This document shows, in pieces, positions 1 to 6,144 of a stretch of 64,000 nt of DNA. Source of the stretch: Bacteroidia bacterium (GTDB lineage: Bacteria > Bacteroidota > Bacteroidia > Flavobacteriales > Flavobacteriaceae); contig JAUIEK010000001.1 of the NCBI GenBank assembly GCA_030428865.1, forward strand, positions 310,001-374,000, given 5' to 3'. Below the pieces are notes generated by a model that had not been told where the DNA came from, searched no databases, and saw only the letters and a program-made list of their open reading frames with translations. How positions within the stretch are numbered: position 1 is the first letter of the stretch; the number at the start of each line of letters is the position of its first letter. A program made the translations under genes and the position numbers.

Positions 1-202
1 AAAATTCAACAACGTATACTTTCCCTTCATATGTTTTGTTTGTTATTGTTTGTTCGTTTTGGTTGATAAATTCAAAATCAGGAACTTTTGAAAAACGATG
101 TAAATCTGATTTTGAAAATTTACTTACTATTTTAGGAATGCTGTAAATTCCAAATAGTAATACAATAAATGCAATGCCTATGTATGAATACTTTTTATTC
201 AT
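1..202 (-). CDS. SCO1/SenC family copper chaperone, N-terminal part only
   Basis: The gene runs off the left edge; only 67 codons are visible, starting with ATG at 200-202 directly after the stop of the upstream gene (no gap). Residues about 5-22 form one hydrophobic anchor, followed by a VPDFEFINQ stretch and a KVYVVEF strand, the usual entry into the thioredoxin-like fold of SCO1/SenC proteins. Family members deliver copper to the CuA site of cytochrome oxidase through a CxxxC motif, which would lie just beyond the edge and cannot be checked here. The oxidase genes upstream in the same direction support the call. A generic membrane thioredoxin is the alternative. Confidence 0.7.
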   Translation of the reverse strand, partial: MNKKYSYIGIAFIVLLFGIYSIPKIVSKFSKSDLHRFSKVPDFEFINQNEQTITNKTYEGKVYVVEF

Positions 203-838
203 TTAGATTTTTCTTTTATTCTGCTTTAACGCGAGTCTGTATTCTGCTAAAACAATTTTTACATCATCTTTCATTTTGTTATTTAACTCAGCTACGGAAA
301 TCATATTGTAACCATACAAAATGCCATTGTCAGAATCTTCATCATTAACTCGACCTCTTAAGTTCAGATTCTTATCTATTATAAAAGCTCTGGAAGAGTA
401 AAGATTTTTTAATGACTCTCTTGTGTTAAAGCTTTTGTGTAGGTTCTCAATTTCATCAGGAAGCAAGCCGATAAACTTCCACCGACTCATATCTGTAAAT
501 TCGCCTAGCTTCTTTTTTAGTTTCAATGCTTTGCTTTCTTGATCTTTAGGGTATATTCCAATCATTTGAAAATCAGTAAAACCAAAGAAAGGTTTATAGA
601 TTTTCTGATTTAAGTTAAAAACTCCTCCTTGAATAGAATCAATATTTGAGCCCAGAAAACAAACAACAGAAATGTGATTTTTTAGTTGAACCTTTGAAGT
701 GTTAATTTCAAAAACCTCTTGGGTTACAATAGGAAGTTTTTTAAAATTATTGATGCCCGTGGACAGCACCAGAAAGAAAACCAATGGCAAAATAAACAAC
801 GCAATTAGAACAGTTCGTTTTTTTGAAACTTTTATCAT
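203..838 (-). CDS. Membrane-anchored SCO/thioredoxin-like protein without CxxxC
   Basis: 211 residues from the ATG at 838; a GTG at 865 is in frame but sits inside a terminator hairpin, so I reject it. Residues about 9-27 are a single N-terminal membrane anchor. The soluble part has a hydrophobic strand with one Cys (VVCFLGS) and a late segment reading RAFIIDKNLNLRGR, like the cis-proline/strand region of SCO and AhpC-type thioredoxin folds, but no CxxC or CxxxC. It abuts the SCO1 gene with no gap. Its role is unknown; a partner of SCO1 in oxidase assembly is inference from position and fold. Confidence 0.6.
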   Translation of the reverse strand: MIKVSKKRTVLIALFILPLVFFLVLSTGINNFKKLPIVTQEVFEINTSKVQLKNHISVVCFLGSNIDSIQGGVFNLNQKIYKPFFGFTDFQMIGIYPKDQESKALKLKKKLGEFTDMSRWKFIGLLPDEIENLHKSFNTRESLKNLYSSRAFIIDKNLNLRGRVNDEDSDNGILYGYNMISVAELNNKMKDDVKIVLAEYRLALKQNKRKI

Positions 839-842
839 AAGC

Positions 843-867
843 AAAAAAAAGGTGGTTAAAACCACCT
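843..867 (-). terminator. Rho-independent terminator after the oxidase subunit IV gene
   Basis: On the minus strand a perfect GGTGGTT/AACCACC hairpin with a very short loop is followed by eight T. It lies 15 nt after the stop of the subunit IV gene and just before the ATG of the SCO-like gene. It should end or attenuate transcription from the oxidase genes before the two assembly genes. Confidence 0.7.
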
Positions 868-882
868 CTCACAATATTTTAA

Positions 883-1227
883 TTACCATCTAACCAATGG
901 TGATAACGTATCGTATAAATAACTTCCTTCTATAAGTAGAAGTGTTACTAAGTAGATAATTAAGAAAACGGCAGACCATACTACAGATCTTCTAAACCAT
1001 TTCTTTTCACCTTCCATGTGCATAAAAGTCCATGTAATATAATAGGCTTTCGCTAAGGTTAAAATGATAAAAATCCAGTTTAAATAACTTGTGCCTAAGA
1101 AAGTGTTTAAGTGTATAGATTCTGGCTTTATAATACCTAAAGCAACTTCTACGATAGTAATAACAGATAAAATTCCAAAAACTATCCAAATTCTCTTAAC
1201 GTTTGATTCGTGCGCGTGTGATGCCAT
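883..1227 (-). CDS. Cytochrome c oxidase subunit IV (prokaryotic CtaF-like)
   Basis: 114 residues with three hydrophobic segments (about residues 12-32, 47-68 and 80-103), the size and layout of the small prokaryotic cytochrome c oxidase subunit IV family (caa3/CyoD-like). The last gene of the oxidase block, 20 nt after the large subunit III gene and followed by a terminator. The motif YYITWTFMHMEGEKKW between the second and third membrane segments is typical of the family. It is thought to stabilise the oxidase in the inner membrane. Subunits I and II are not in the window. Confidence 0.85.
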   Translation of the reverse strand: MASHAHESNVKRIWIVFGILSVITIVEVALGIIKPESIHLNTFLGTSYLNWIFIILTLAKAYYITWTFMHMEGEKKWFRRSVVWSAVFLIIYLVTLLLIEGSYLYDTLSPLVRW

Positions 1228-1247
1228 GTTTCAGTCCTTTATAAGTT

Positions 1248-2231
1248 TTAAACTAAATAGAAGAAAGTAAATACAAATACCCAAACTAAATCTACAAAGT
1301 GCCAGTATAAACCAACTTTTTCTACCATTTCATAATGACCTCTTCTTTCATATGTGCCTAAAATCACATTAAAAAAGATGATTATGTTGATTATGATTCC
1401 AGAAAGTACGTGAAATCCGTGAAATCCAGTTATGAAGAAAAAGAAATCAGCAAAAATAGTATTTCCGTATTCATTCACTTCAAGGTTTGCGCCTTCAACA
1501 ACTAGCTTGGCTTTCGCTAATTGCTTAGCACCTTCTTTTCTAGATAAAATTGTTTTTTGCTTTTTATCAAGATCAATTAGTTCCGTTCTTACTTGAACAT
1601 TTGAGTTTGCATTGTATGAATTAATGATTTGTGCTACGGAATACTGTGGTATAGCATCTCCTTTTTCAAACCAAAGACCATTCTTTTTAGTATGGTGTTC
1701 AAGATGATCTCCTCTTTCACCAACTACAAAATCAGAAAGCGCTATTTGTCTTCCATCACTATTAACGAACTGAAGTATTTTTCCATCAGTTGTTTTTACG
1801 GCTCCATAAGAACCTTTTATAAAAGTGCTCCATTCCCAAGCTTGAGAACCAATGAAGATAAGACCACCAATAATAGTTGCAAACAAATACCAGGTAACTT
1901 TCTTTTTATTCATTTTATGCCCTGCATCTACGGCCAAAACCATAGTAACAGAAGAGAAAATCAAAACAAATGTCATAAAAGCCACATAATACATAGGATA
2001 ATCTCCATGTAAAAAAGGTACGTGTGTAAATACCTCATCTGCAATAGGCCAAGAATCAATGAATTTGAAACGTGTTAAACCATAAGCAGCAAGGAATCCT
2101 GAGAATGTAAGTGCGTCAGAAACGATAAAAAACCACATCATCATTTTACCATAACTAGCACCAAAAGGTTTTGAGCCTCCACCTCCCCAAGCGGATTTTT
2201 TTTCTGAAGATATAGCTATGTTTGCTTCCAT
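1248..2231 (-). CDS. Cytochrome c oxidase subunit III, long form with soluble insertion
   Basis: 327 residues. Five membrane segments are visible (about 29-50, 80-102, 112-131, 258-292 and 308-326), with the FHGFHVLSG and LYWHFVDLVW motifs of heme-copper oxidase subunit III. Between the third and fourth segments lies a hydrophilic insertion of about 115 residues (140-256) absent from the neighbouring 195-residue paralogue; it includes RGDHLEHH and a charged helical stretch. Subunit III supports proton uptake and stability of the catalytic subunit. The ATG at 2231 is followed by a Gly-rich leader (WGGGGSKPFG). It belongs to the ctaB-coxIII-coxIII-coxIV block. Confidence 0.9.
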   Translation of the reverse strand: MEANIAISSEKKSAWGGGGSKPFGASYGKMMMWFFIVSDALTFSGFLAAYGLTRFKFIDSWPIADEVFTHVPFLHGDYPMYYVAFMTFVLIFSSVTMVLAVDAGHKMNKKKVTWYLFATIIGGLIFIGSQAWEWSTFIKGSYGAVKTTDGKILQFVNSDGRQIALSDFVVGERGDHLEHHTKKNGLWFEKGDAIPQYSVAQIINSYNANSNVQVRTELIDLDKKQKTILSRKEGAKQLAKAKLVVEGANLEVNEYGNTIFADFFFFITGFHGFHVLSGIIINIIIFFNVILGTYERRGHYEMVEKVGLYWHFVDLVWVFVFTFFYLV

Positions 2232-2281
2232 AAATCTAGGTTAGAGTTCTTTTATAGTGCGCCAAAATTAAGGATTTTTCA

Positions 2282-2869
2282 TCATCTAATAAAATAGAAA
2301 AAGAAAAATAAATAAATCCATAAAACATCTACAAAATGCCAAAAAATAGCTCCTAGTTCAAACCCTAACATGTTTTTAGAAGTATATTTATTTCGTAAAT
2401 GATTAGATAATACAATTATAAGAACAATAATTCCGGCAGCTAAATGCAAAATATGCATAAGTGTTATACCTAATAAGAAAGAAGTAGAAACTGTACTTCC
2501 TTTTCCTGTAAAATATAAACCTGCGCTTTTAAGTTGTTCAAATCCGATATATTGATACCAAACAAAAGCAATTCCTAATACTAACGTAATTGCCAATGTA
2601 ATTATAGATAGAGATCGTTGCTCTCGCTTTAAAAATCGCCAAGAAAGAAACAACGAAATACTACTTGCTATTATTAAGGCGGTACTCGTGTAAAAAGCAT
2701 CAGGTAAATCAAACGCTACCCAATCTTCTCGTTTTCTGCTGATGACATAAGCACTCGTTAAGCCAGCAAAAAACATAACCATACTGATTAGGGAAATCCA
2801 CAACATGGGTTTTGCAGATTTTTTTCTGGCTTCTTTTAATTCTAAATCAACCTCTTGTTTCCTGTTCAT
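2282..2869 (-). CDS. Cytochrome c oxidase subunit III, short form
   Basis: 195 residues with five hydrophobic segments and the closing FWHFVDVLWIYLFFFFYF motif of the subunit III family; an MHILHLAAG motif precedes the fourth segment's end. It starts 1 nt after the stop of ctaB and ends about 50 nt before the long subunit III gene, so the three are probably one transcript. Flavobacteria commonly carry two subunit III genes side by side; whether they sit in one complex or are alternatives cannot be told from sequence. Confidence 0.9.
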   Translation of the reverse strand: MNRKQEVDLELKEARKKSAKPMLWISLISMVMFFAGLTSAYVISRKREDWVAFDLPDAFYTSTALIIASSISLFLSWRFLKREQRSLSIITLAITLVLGIAFVWYQYIGFEQLKSAGLYFTGKGSTVSTSFLLGITLMHILHLAAGIIVLIIVLSNHLRNKYTSKNMLGFELGAIFWHFVDVLWIYLFFFFYFIR

Positions 2870-2870
2870 T

Positions 2871-3773
2871 CTAATGTAAAAATTTATCTACTACATAAAC
2901 TATTTGCACTAATGTAATATATAGTACACTAGCTAACATTAGTTTTCTTGCGTCTTTGTTATTTTGTGATTTATGTAGTTTAACTCCGTAAAAAAGCATG
3001 CTTAAACCAAGTAAGAAAACTATGATTGCTGTAAGTGGTAAAATGTAAAATGTTCCTGTCATTTTTAAAACAGGAGAAACAGATACAATAATCATAATCG
3101 CTGTATAAAAAAGAATTTGCTTTACGGCACCCTTGTCTTTTTTATTCATAGGGAGCATGGAAAATCCAGCTTTTTTATATTCTTCAAATTGGAGCCAACC
3201 AATAGCCCAAAAGTGAGGGAATTGCCAGAAAAACTGAATTAAAAACAAAAATCCAGCTTCAATACCAAAATTACCTGTTGCTGCAACCCAACCTAACATA
3301 AACGGAATTGCTCCAGGAAAAGCGCCTACAAAAACAGCTAAAGGAGTTACAGATTTTAGAGGCGTATACGCACATGTGTAAAGAAAAATAGAAATCGCGC
3401 CAAACAAAGCTGACTTTGCATTAATACTATACAGGATGATGATTCCAAGAACAGTGAAGGAAAAAGCAATGATCAATGCCATTGTTACAGACATTCTTCC
3501 TGTAGGAAGTGGTCTGTTCATTGTTCGTTTCATTAACGCATCTGTATCTTTTTCGATAACTTGATTAAATGCATTAGAAGCGCCAACCATAAAGAAACCT
3601 CCTAAGGCCAATAGCGTAATTGTAGTAAAGTTTACAGATTCTACTGCAAGTAGATAACCTACAATAGATGAAAAAACGACACTAAAGGATAATCGAATTT
3701 TAGTGAGCTCTTTAAAATCAGAAATCACACTTCTTAAAGATGTTTTTTGAGTTACGATAGTAGTGGAGTCCAT
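2871..3773 (-). CDS. ctaB: Protoheme IX farnesyltransferase (heme O synthase)
   Basis: 300 residues, a polytopic UbiA-superfamily prenyltransferase. The first Asp-rich motif with its arginines is visible (NAFNQVIEKDTDALMKRT then NRPLPTGR), with about eight or nine membrane segments after it. The enzyme converts heme B to heme O by adding a farnesyl group, the first step toward heme A of the oxidase encoded downstream. It is the first gene of the minus-strand oxidase block, preceded by a candidate -7 box 17 nt upstream of the ATG. Confidence 0.95.
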   Translation of the reverse strand: MDSTTIVTQKTSLRSVISDFKELTKIRLSFSVVFSSIVGYLLAVESVNFTTITLLALGGFFMVGASNAFNQVIEKDTDALMKRTMNRPLPTGRMSVTMALIIAFSFTVLGIIILYSINAKSALFGAISIFLYTCAYTPLKSVTPLAVFVGAFPGAIPFMLGWVAATGNFGIEAGFLFLIQFFWQFPHFWAIGWLQFEEYKKAGFSMLPMNKKDKGAVKQILFYTAIMIIVSVSPVLKMTGTFYILPLTAIIVFLLGLSMLFYGVKLHKSQNNKDARKLMLASVLYITLVQIVYVVDKFLH

Positions 3774-3790
3774 TTCTTGTAAATCGAGTG

Positions 3791-3798
3791 CAAAGATA
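3791..3798 (-). promoter_or_regulatory. Candidate -7 promoter element for ctaB
   Basis: On the minus strand the octamer TATCTTTG matches the Bacteroidota -7 consensus TAnnTTTG, about 17 nt upstream of the ctaB start. No TTTG -33 box stands at the expected distance, so the call rests on the -7 box and position. Confidence 0.5.
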
Positions 3799-3883
3799 TT
3801 CTATAATAATGTAATTTCCATGCTATTTAGGAAATTATCAGCATTATTGATTGAGTTTTTGTAGTAAATATTTCTGAAAAGAC

Positions 3884-3913
3884 TTTGTAATTTCTTTTTT
3901 TGTCTTAAATTTG
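3884..3913 (+). promoter_or_regulatory. Promoter of the tRNA-Gly/tRNA-Leu operon
   Basis: TTTG at 3884-3887, an 18-nt spacer and TAAATTTG at 3906-3913 match the Bacteroidota housekeeping promoter in both boxes. Transcription would start about 50 nt before the tRNA-Gly gene. Confidence 0.75.
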
Positions 3914-3971
3914 CACCCGCTAGATTCTTAAACAAGTTATTTAGCAACACGTTCTAAAAAATAAAGTCTAC

Positions 3972-4043
3972 GCGAAAGTAGCTCAGGGGTAGAGCATCAC
4001 CTTGCCAAGGTGAGGGTCGCGGGTTCAAATCCCGTCTTTCGCT
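3972..4043 (+). tRNA. tRNA-Gly (GCC)
   Basis: 72-nt cloverleaf. The acceptor stem GCGAAAG pairs with CTTTCGC, the anticodon loop TTGCCAA carries GCC, and the T arm has GGGTTCAAATCCC. The discriminator base is T and the CCA end is not encoded. First gene of a two-tRNA transcript; 25 nt separate it from tRNA-Leu. Confidence 0.97.
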
Positions 4044-4068
4044 CTATACCAAACAAATATAAGTCTAA

Positions 4069-4154
4069 GCAGAAGTGGTGGAATTGGTAGACACGTTGGA
4101 CTTAAAATCCAATGGACAGTAATGTCCGTGCGGGTTCAAGTCCCGCCTTCTGTA
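4069..4154 (+). tRNA. tRNA-Leu (UAA)
   Basis: 86-nt class II tRNA with a long variable arm (GGACAGTAATGTCC region). The anticodon loop CTTAAAA gives UAA, and the T arm is GGGTTCAAGTCCC. The acceptor stem is GCAGAAG against CTTCTGT, so the terminal pair 1-72 is G-U rather than G-C. CCA is not encoded. A strong terminator follows. Confidence 0.96.
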
Positions 4155-4160
4155 CACAGA

Positions 4161-4204
4161 AAACCGCAAACAAATTGATTTTTCAATAGTTTGCGGTTTT
4201 TTAT
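4161..4204 (+). terminator. Terminator of the tRNA pair, shared with the convergent gene
   Basis: An 11-bp stem AAACCGCAAAC/GTTTGCGGTTT at 4161-4171 and 4189-4199, closed by an AT-rich loop and followed by a T run. The convergent minus-strand gene has its stop codon at 4201-4203, inside the T run, so the hairpin can also serve that gene. Confidence 0.85.
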
Positions 4205-4617
4205 TTTTTCATTTTTATTACAATTGGATATTTTTTTCCATTTACATAAGTCCATCCAGTGACTAAAATCCAATTACCATGAATGCGTAAGTTTATTTCT
4301 ACGTTATTATGTTCCATAAAATAAAGAGCAGTTTCGTAATTGTATTGGTTTTTTTCGTTGATTATTATTTGATTCTTTCCTCCAAGTTCAATTTCACGTG
4401 CATAAAACTCAGGTGGATAAAGTCCATATCCAAATTCAAAATTATTGTTTTCACATAGAGAGTCAAAAACATTTTCATCTGCTTTTATAGTTAAATCAAC
4501 AATTTTATTTCCGTCAATTTTTACGTTTGAATTTTCATAATCAATTAAAAAGTTAAAATCTCCAATTGTAAATTCTTCTTTTATTCTTGTCTGTTTCTTT
4601 TTAAAGAGATTCGTCAT
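4201..4617 (-). CDS. Hypothetical protein, 138 residues
   Basis: I do not recognise the family. It is a soluble protein with no signal peptide or membrane segment: a basic N-terminus (FKKKQTRIK), then predicted beta-rich sequence (GDFNFLIDYENSNVKIDG), a GYGLYPPEFYAREIEL motif, and a C-terminal strand pattern ending in YPIVIKMKK. The overall look is that of small single-domain proteins such as immunity or DUF proteins, but this is only an impression. It lies in a short accessory stretch between the tRNAs and the XRE regulators, and converges on the tRNA terminator. Confidence 0.6.
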   Translation of the reverse strand: MTNLFKKKQTRIKEEFTIGDFNFLIDYENSNVKIDGNKIVDLTIKADENVFDSLCENNNFEFGYGLYPPEFYAREIELGGKNQIIINEKNQYNYETALYFMEHNNVEINLRIHGNWILVTGWTYVNGKKYPIVIKMKK

Positions 4618-4751
4618 TTTTTCAAATTACCTACTAATGATTCAGTTATTTTCAATCAACTAAAAATAGTCAAAAATCCGTTGAGCAGACAAAGTAGGTG
4701 CAAGAAATGCTTTTGGTAAATAACAGAACGTAACAATTGTTAGCTAAATTT

Positions 4752-4982
4752 TTATTCGTTTTTAAGATAATTATTCTTATCAATTTGATCTAAGAAGTTA
4801 ATCAAATAATGAAAGTCATCTATTATATGCTCAAAGTTTGAAGGCAAATCACTTTTATTATTTTTCAAAAAATCCATGAATACTTCAATTACACTTTCTT
4901 TTAGTTTGTTAGTATCTTGAAGTTCTAATAAACTTTCTAATTCATTTTTAACTCTCGTTTTTCTTAAGTCCATCGTTTTCAC
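4752..4982 (-). CDS. Small alpha-helical hypothetical protein, divergent from an XRE regulator
   Basis: 76 residues, acidic and apparently all-helical, no cysteine, no membrane segment (motifs ELESLLELQDTNKLK and DDFHYLINFLDQIDK). No family recognised. Two possible ATG starts are three codons apart (4982 and 4973). The gene is divergent from the XRE gene and shares its palindromic operators, so it is probably controlled by that regulator; a small partner or antitoxin-like role is conceivable but unsupported. About 134 nt without features separate it from the 138-residue gene downstream. Confidence 0.55.
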   Translation of the reverse strand: MKTMDLRKTRVKNELESLLELQDTNKLKESVIEVFMDFLKNNKSDLPSNFEHIIDDFHYLINFLDQIDKNNYLKNE

Positions 4983-5003
4983 TTTTGTATAAATATACGA
5001 AAT

Positions 5004-5019
5004 GACTCATATATGAGAC
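5004..5019. promoter_or_regulatory. Palindromic operator 1 in the divergent XRE intergenic region
   Basis: CTCATATATGAG (5006-5017) is a perfect 12-bp palindrome, extended to 16 bp with one mismatched pair. It resembles operator 2, whose centre is 34 bp away. It lies between the divergent 76-residue gene and the XRE gene. Confidence 0.65.
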
Positions 5020-5037
5020 TAATTAGATTGTGTTTTT

Positions 5038-5053
5038 GTCTCAAATTTGAGAC
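5038..5053. promoter_or_regulatory. Palindromic operator 2 before the XRE start
   Basis: GTCTCAAATTTGAGAC is a perfect 16-bp palindrome sharing the CTCA...TGAG arms of operator 1. It ends 1 nt before a GTG codon that best fits as the XRE start. The pair looks like the binding sites of a dimeric HTH repressor, most simply the adjacent XRE protein itself. Confidence 0.7.
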
Positions 5054-5054
5054 T

Positions 5055-5285
5055 GTGACTAAAATTAGAGATGATATATTTTTAAAAGCTTTTGGAAAGC
5101 AGGTTCGTAAACTTCGAAAAAGTAAAGGAATGTCCCAATATGAATTATCATATGTTTCGGATATTCCTAAAAGTCAAATAGTAAGAATTGAAAAAGGAGA
5201 GATTAATACAGGGATAAGCTCAGTATCGGCTTTATCAAAAGCTCTTGGTGTCAAACCTAAAGTTTTATTCGATTTTGAAAGCTAG
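5055..5285 (+). CDS. XRE-family HTH transcriptional regulator
   Basis: 76 residues from GTG 5055. The HTH_3 domain covers nearly the whole protein: FGKQVRKLRKSKGMSQYELS, the recognition part IPKSQIVRIEKGE, and a closing helix ALSKALGVKPKVLF. An in-frame ATG exists at 5013, but starting there would add a Cys/Phe-rich tail unlike the family and would place both operator palindromes in or beside the coding sequence, so the GTG is preferred. Probably an autoregulated repressor of itself and of the divergent 76-residue gene; target and signal are unknown. Confidence 0.85.
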   Translation: MTKIRDDIFLKAFGKQVRKLRKSKGMSQYELSYVSDIPKSQIVRIEKGEINTGISSVSALSKALGVKPKVLFDFES

Positions 5286-5334
5286 TTGACTCCTCTACCT
5301 TGAAGAAATCCTAAAAATATTGATTTTTGGTATA

Positions 5335-5559
5335 GTGAACACGGAAACTCAAAAATATCTCAAAAAACTAGGTCTAAAAATTAAAAGACTGAGAGAGCAT
5401 AGGGGTATTGATCAAAAATCATTTGCCTTTGATTGTGAGATTAGTCGAACTCAATTATACATGATTGAGAATGGTAAAACGAACCCACGCATACAAACCT
5501 TGATTAAAATAGCAGAAGGGTTCGAATTATCAGTTAGTGAGCTTTTAAAAATTAGTTGA
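5335..5559 (+). CDS. Second XRE-family HTH regulator
   Basis: 74 residues from GTG 5335 (a TTG at 5320 would add five residues). It is a single HTH_3 domain: LGLKIKRLREHRGIDQKSFA, recognition segment ISRTQLYMIENGKTNPRI, closing helix IAEGFELSVSELL. It lies 49 nt after the first XRE gene in the same direction and could be cotranscribed. No signal-sensing domain is attached. It ends 4 nt before the stop of the convergent Lrp gene. Confidence 0.85.
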   Translation: MNTETQKYLKKLGLKIKRLREHRGIDQKSFAFDCEISRTQLYMIENGKTNPRIQTLIKIAEGFELSVSELLKIS

Positions 5560-5563
5560 TTTC

Positions 5564-6028
5564 TTATTCAACACTTATTTGTTTATCTATTTGTTGGTCT
5601 AGAGAGATAAAAGTTTCTGTTCTTGTTACACCTTTTATTCCTTGAATATTATTTTTTAAGATTTGCATTAAATGCTCATTATCTTTACAGAGAATTTTTA
5701 TAAATATAGCCCAATTACCTGTTGTATAGTGGCTTTCAATTACTTGAGGAATTCGCTTTAACTGCTTAATAGCAGAAGAGTAAAGCGTTGCAGATTCGAG
5801 AAATATTCCTATAAAAGCAGTAGTAGAATAACCCAGAGCTTTGGGGTTTAGAATTAAATTTGAACCTGCAATTAAATCAGATTCTTCTAGTTTTCTTAAG
5901 CGTTGATGAATTGCCGCTCCAGATATTCCTACTTCTCTAGCAATACTTAAAACAGGAGTTCTTGCGTCTTCTTGCAATTTTCTAATGATGATTTTATCAA
6001 TACCATCAATTTTTATTTTTTTTGACAT
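5564..6028 (-). CDS. Lrp/AsnC-family transcriptional regulator
   Basis: 154 residues. The N-terminal winged HTH (residues about 8-55: DKIIIRKLQEDARTPVLSIA, then GISGAAIHQRLRKLEE) is followed by an AsnC/RAM ligand-binding domain with the conserved GNWAIFIKILCKDNEHLMQIL stretch. Such proteins form octamers that respond to amino acids. A near-perfect 24-bp palindrome 14-37 nt upstream of its start suggests autoregulation. It follows the accC terminator and is likely monocistronic. Confidence 0.9.
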   Translation of the reverse strand: MSKKIKIDGIDKIIIRKLQEDARTPVLSIAREVGISGAAIHQRLRKLEESDLIAGSNLILNPKALGYSTTAFIGIFLESATLYSSAIKQLKRIPQVIESHYTTGNWAIFIKILCKDNEHLMQILKNNIQGIKGVTRTETFISLDQQIDKQISVE

Positions 6029-6041
6029 AGGGGAAGCTTTA

Positions 6042-6065
6042 TTACCTTGTTATATAACAAGATAA
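6042..6065. promoter_or_regulatory. Palindrome upstream of the Lrp-family gene, candidate autoregulatory site
   Basis: CTTGTTATATAACAAG (6046-6061) is a perfect 16-bp palindrome; allowing one mismatched pair it extends to 24 bp (6042-6065). It begins 14 nt upstream of the Lrp start, where promoter and start site should lie. Lrp/AsnC regulators commonly bind AT-rich palindromes of this size at their own promoters. Confidence 0.65.
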
Positions 6066-6085
6066 GATTCCCTATAAATATAAAA

Positions 6086-6116
6086 AATAAAGGGCATAAA
6101 TTTTATGCCCTTTATT
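6086..6116 (-). terminator. Terminator of the fabH-accB-accC transcript
   Basis: A long AT-framed perfect hairpin (AAAGGGCATAAA against its complement, extended by AAATA/TATTT) lies 29-59 nt after the accC stop, with a T-rich tail on the minus strand. Because of its symmetry it would also work on the plus strand. Confidence 0.8.
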
Positions 6117-6144
6117 TTTATTTAAGTTATAAGTTAGATTAACT

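Noticed and set aside
699..893. Short plus-strand open frames opposite real genes (for example 699-893, 1629-2012, 7688-7873)
   Set aside because: They lie wholly or mainly antisense to well-supported genes and give low-complexity translations with no family features.
5004..5053. C-box pair of a restriction-modification controller
   Set aside because: The arms do not match known C-box patterns (GACT...AGTC), spacing is larger, and no methylase or nuclease gene is nearby.
4069..5600. Attachment-site duplication of the tRNA-Leu or tRNA-Gly 3' end
   Set aside because: No second copy of either tRNA end was found downstream by eye, and there is no integrase.
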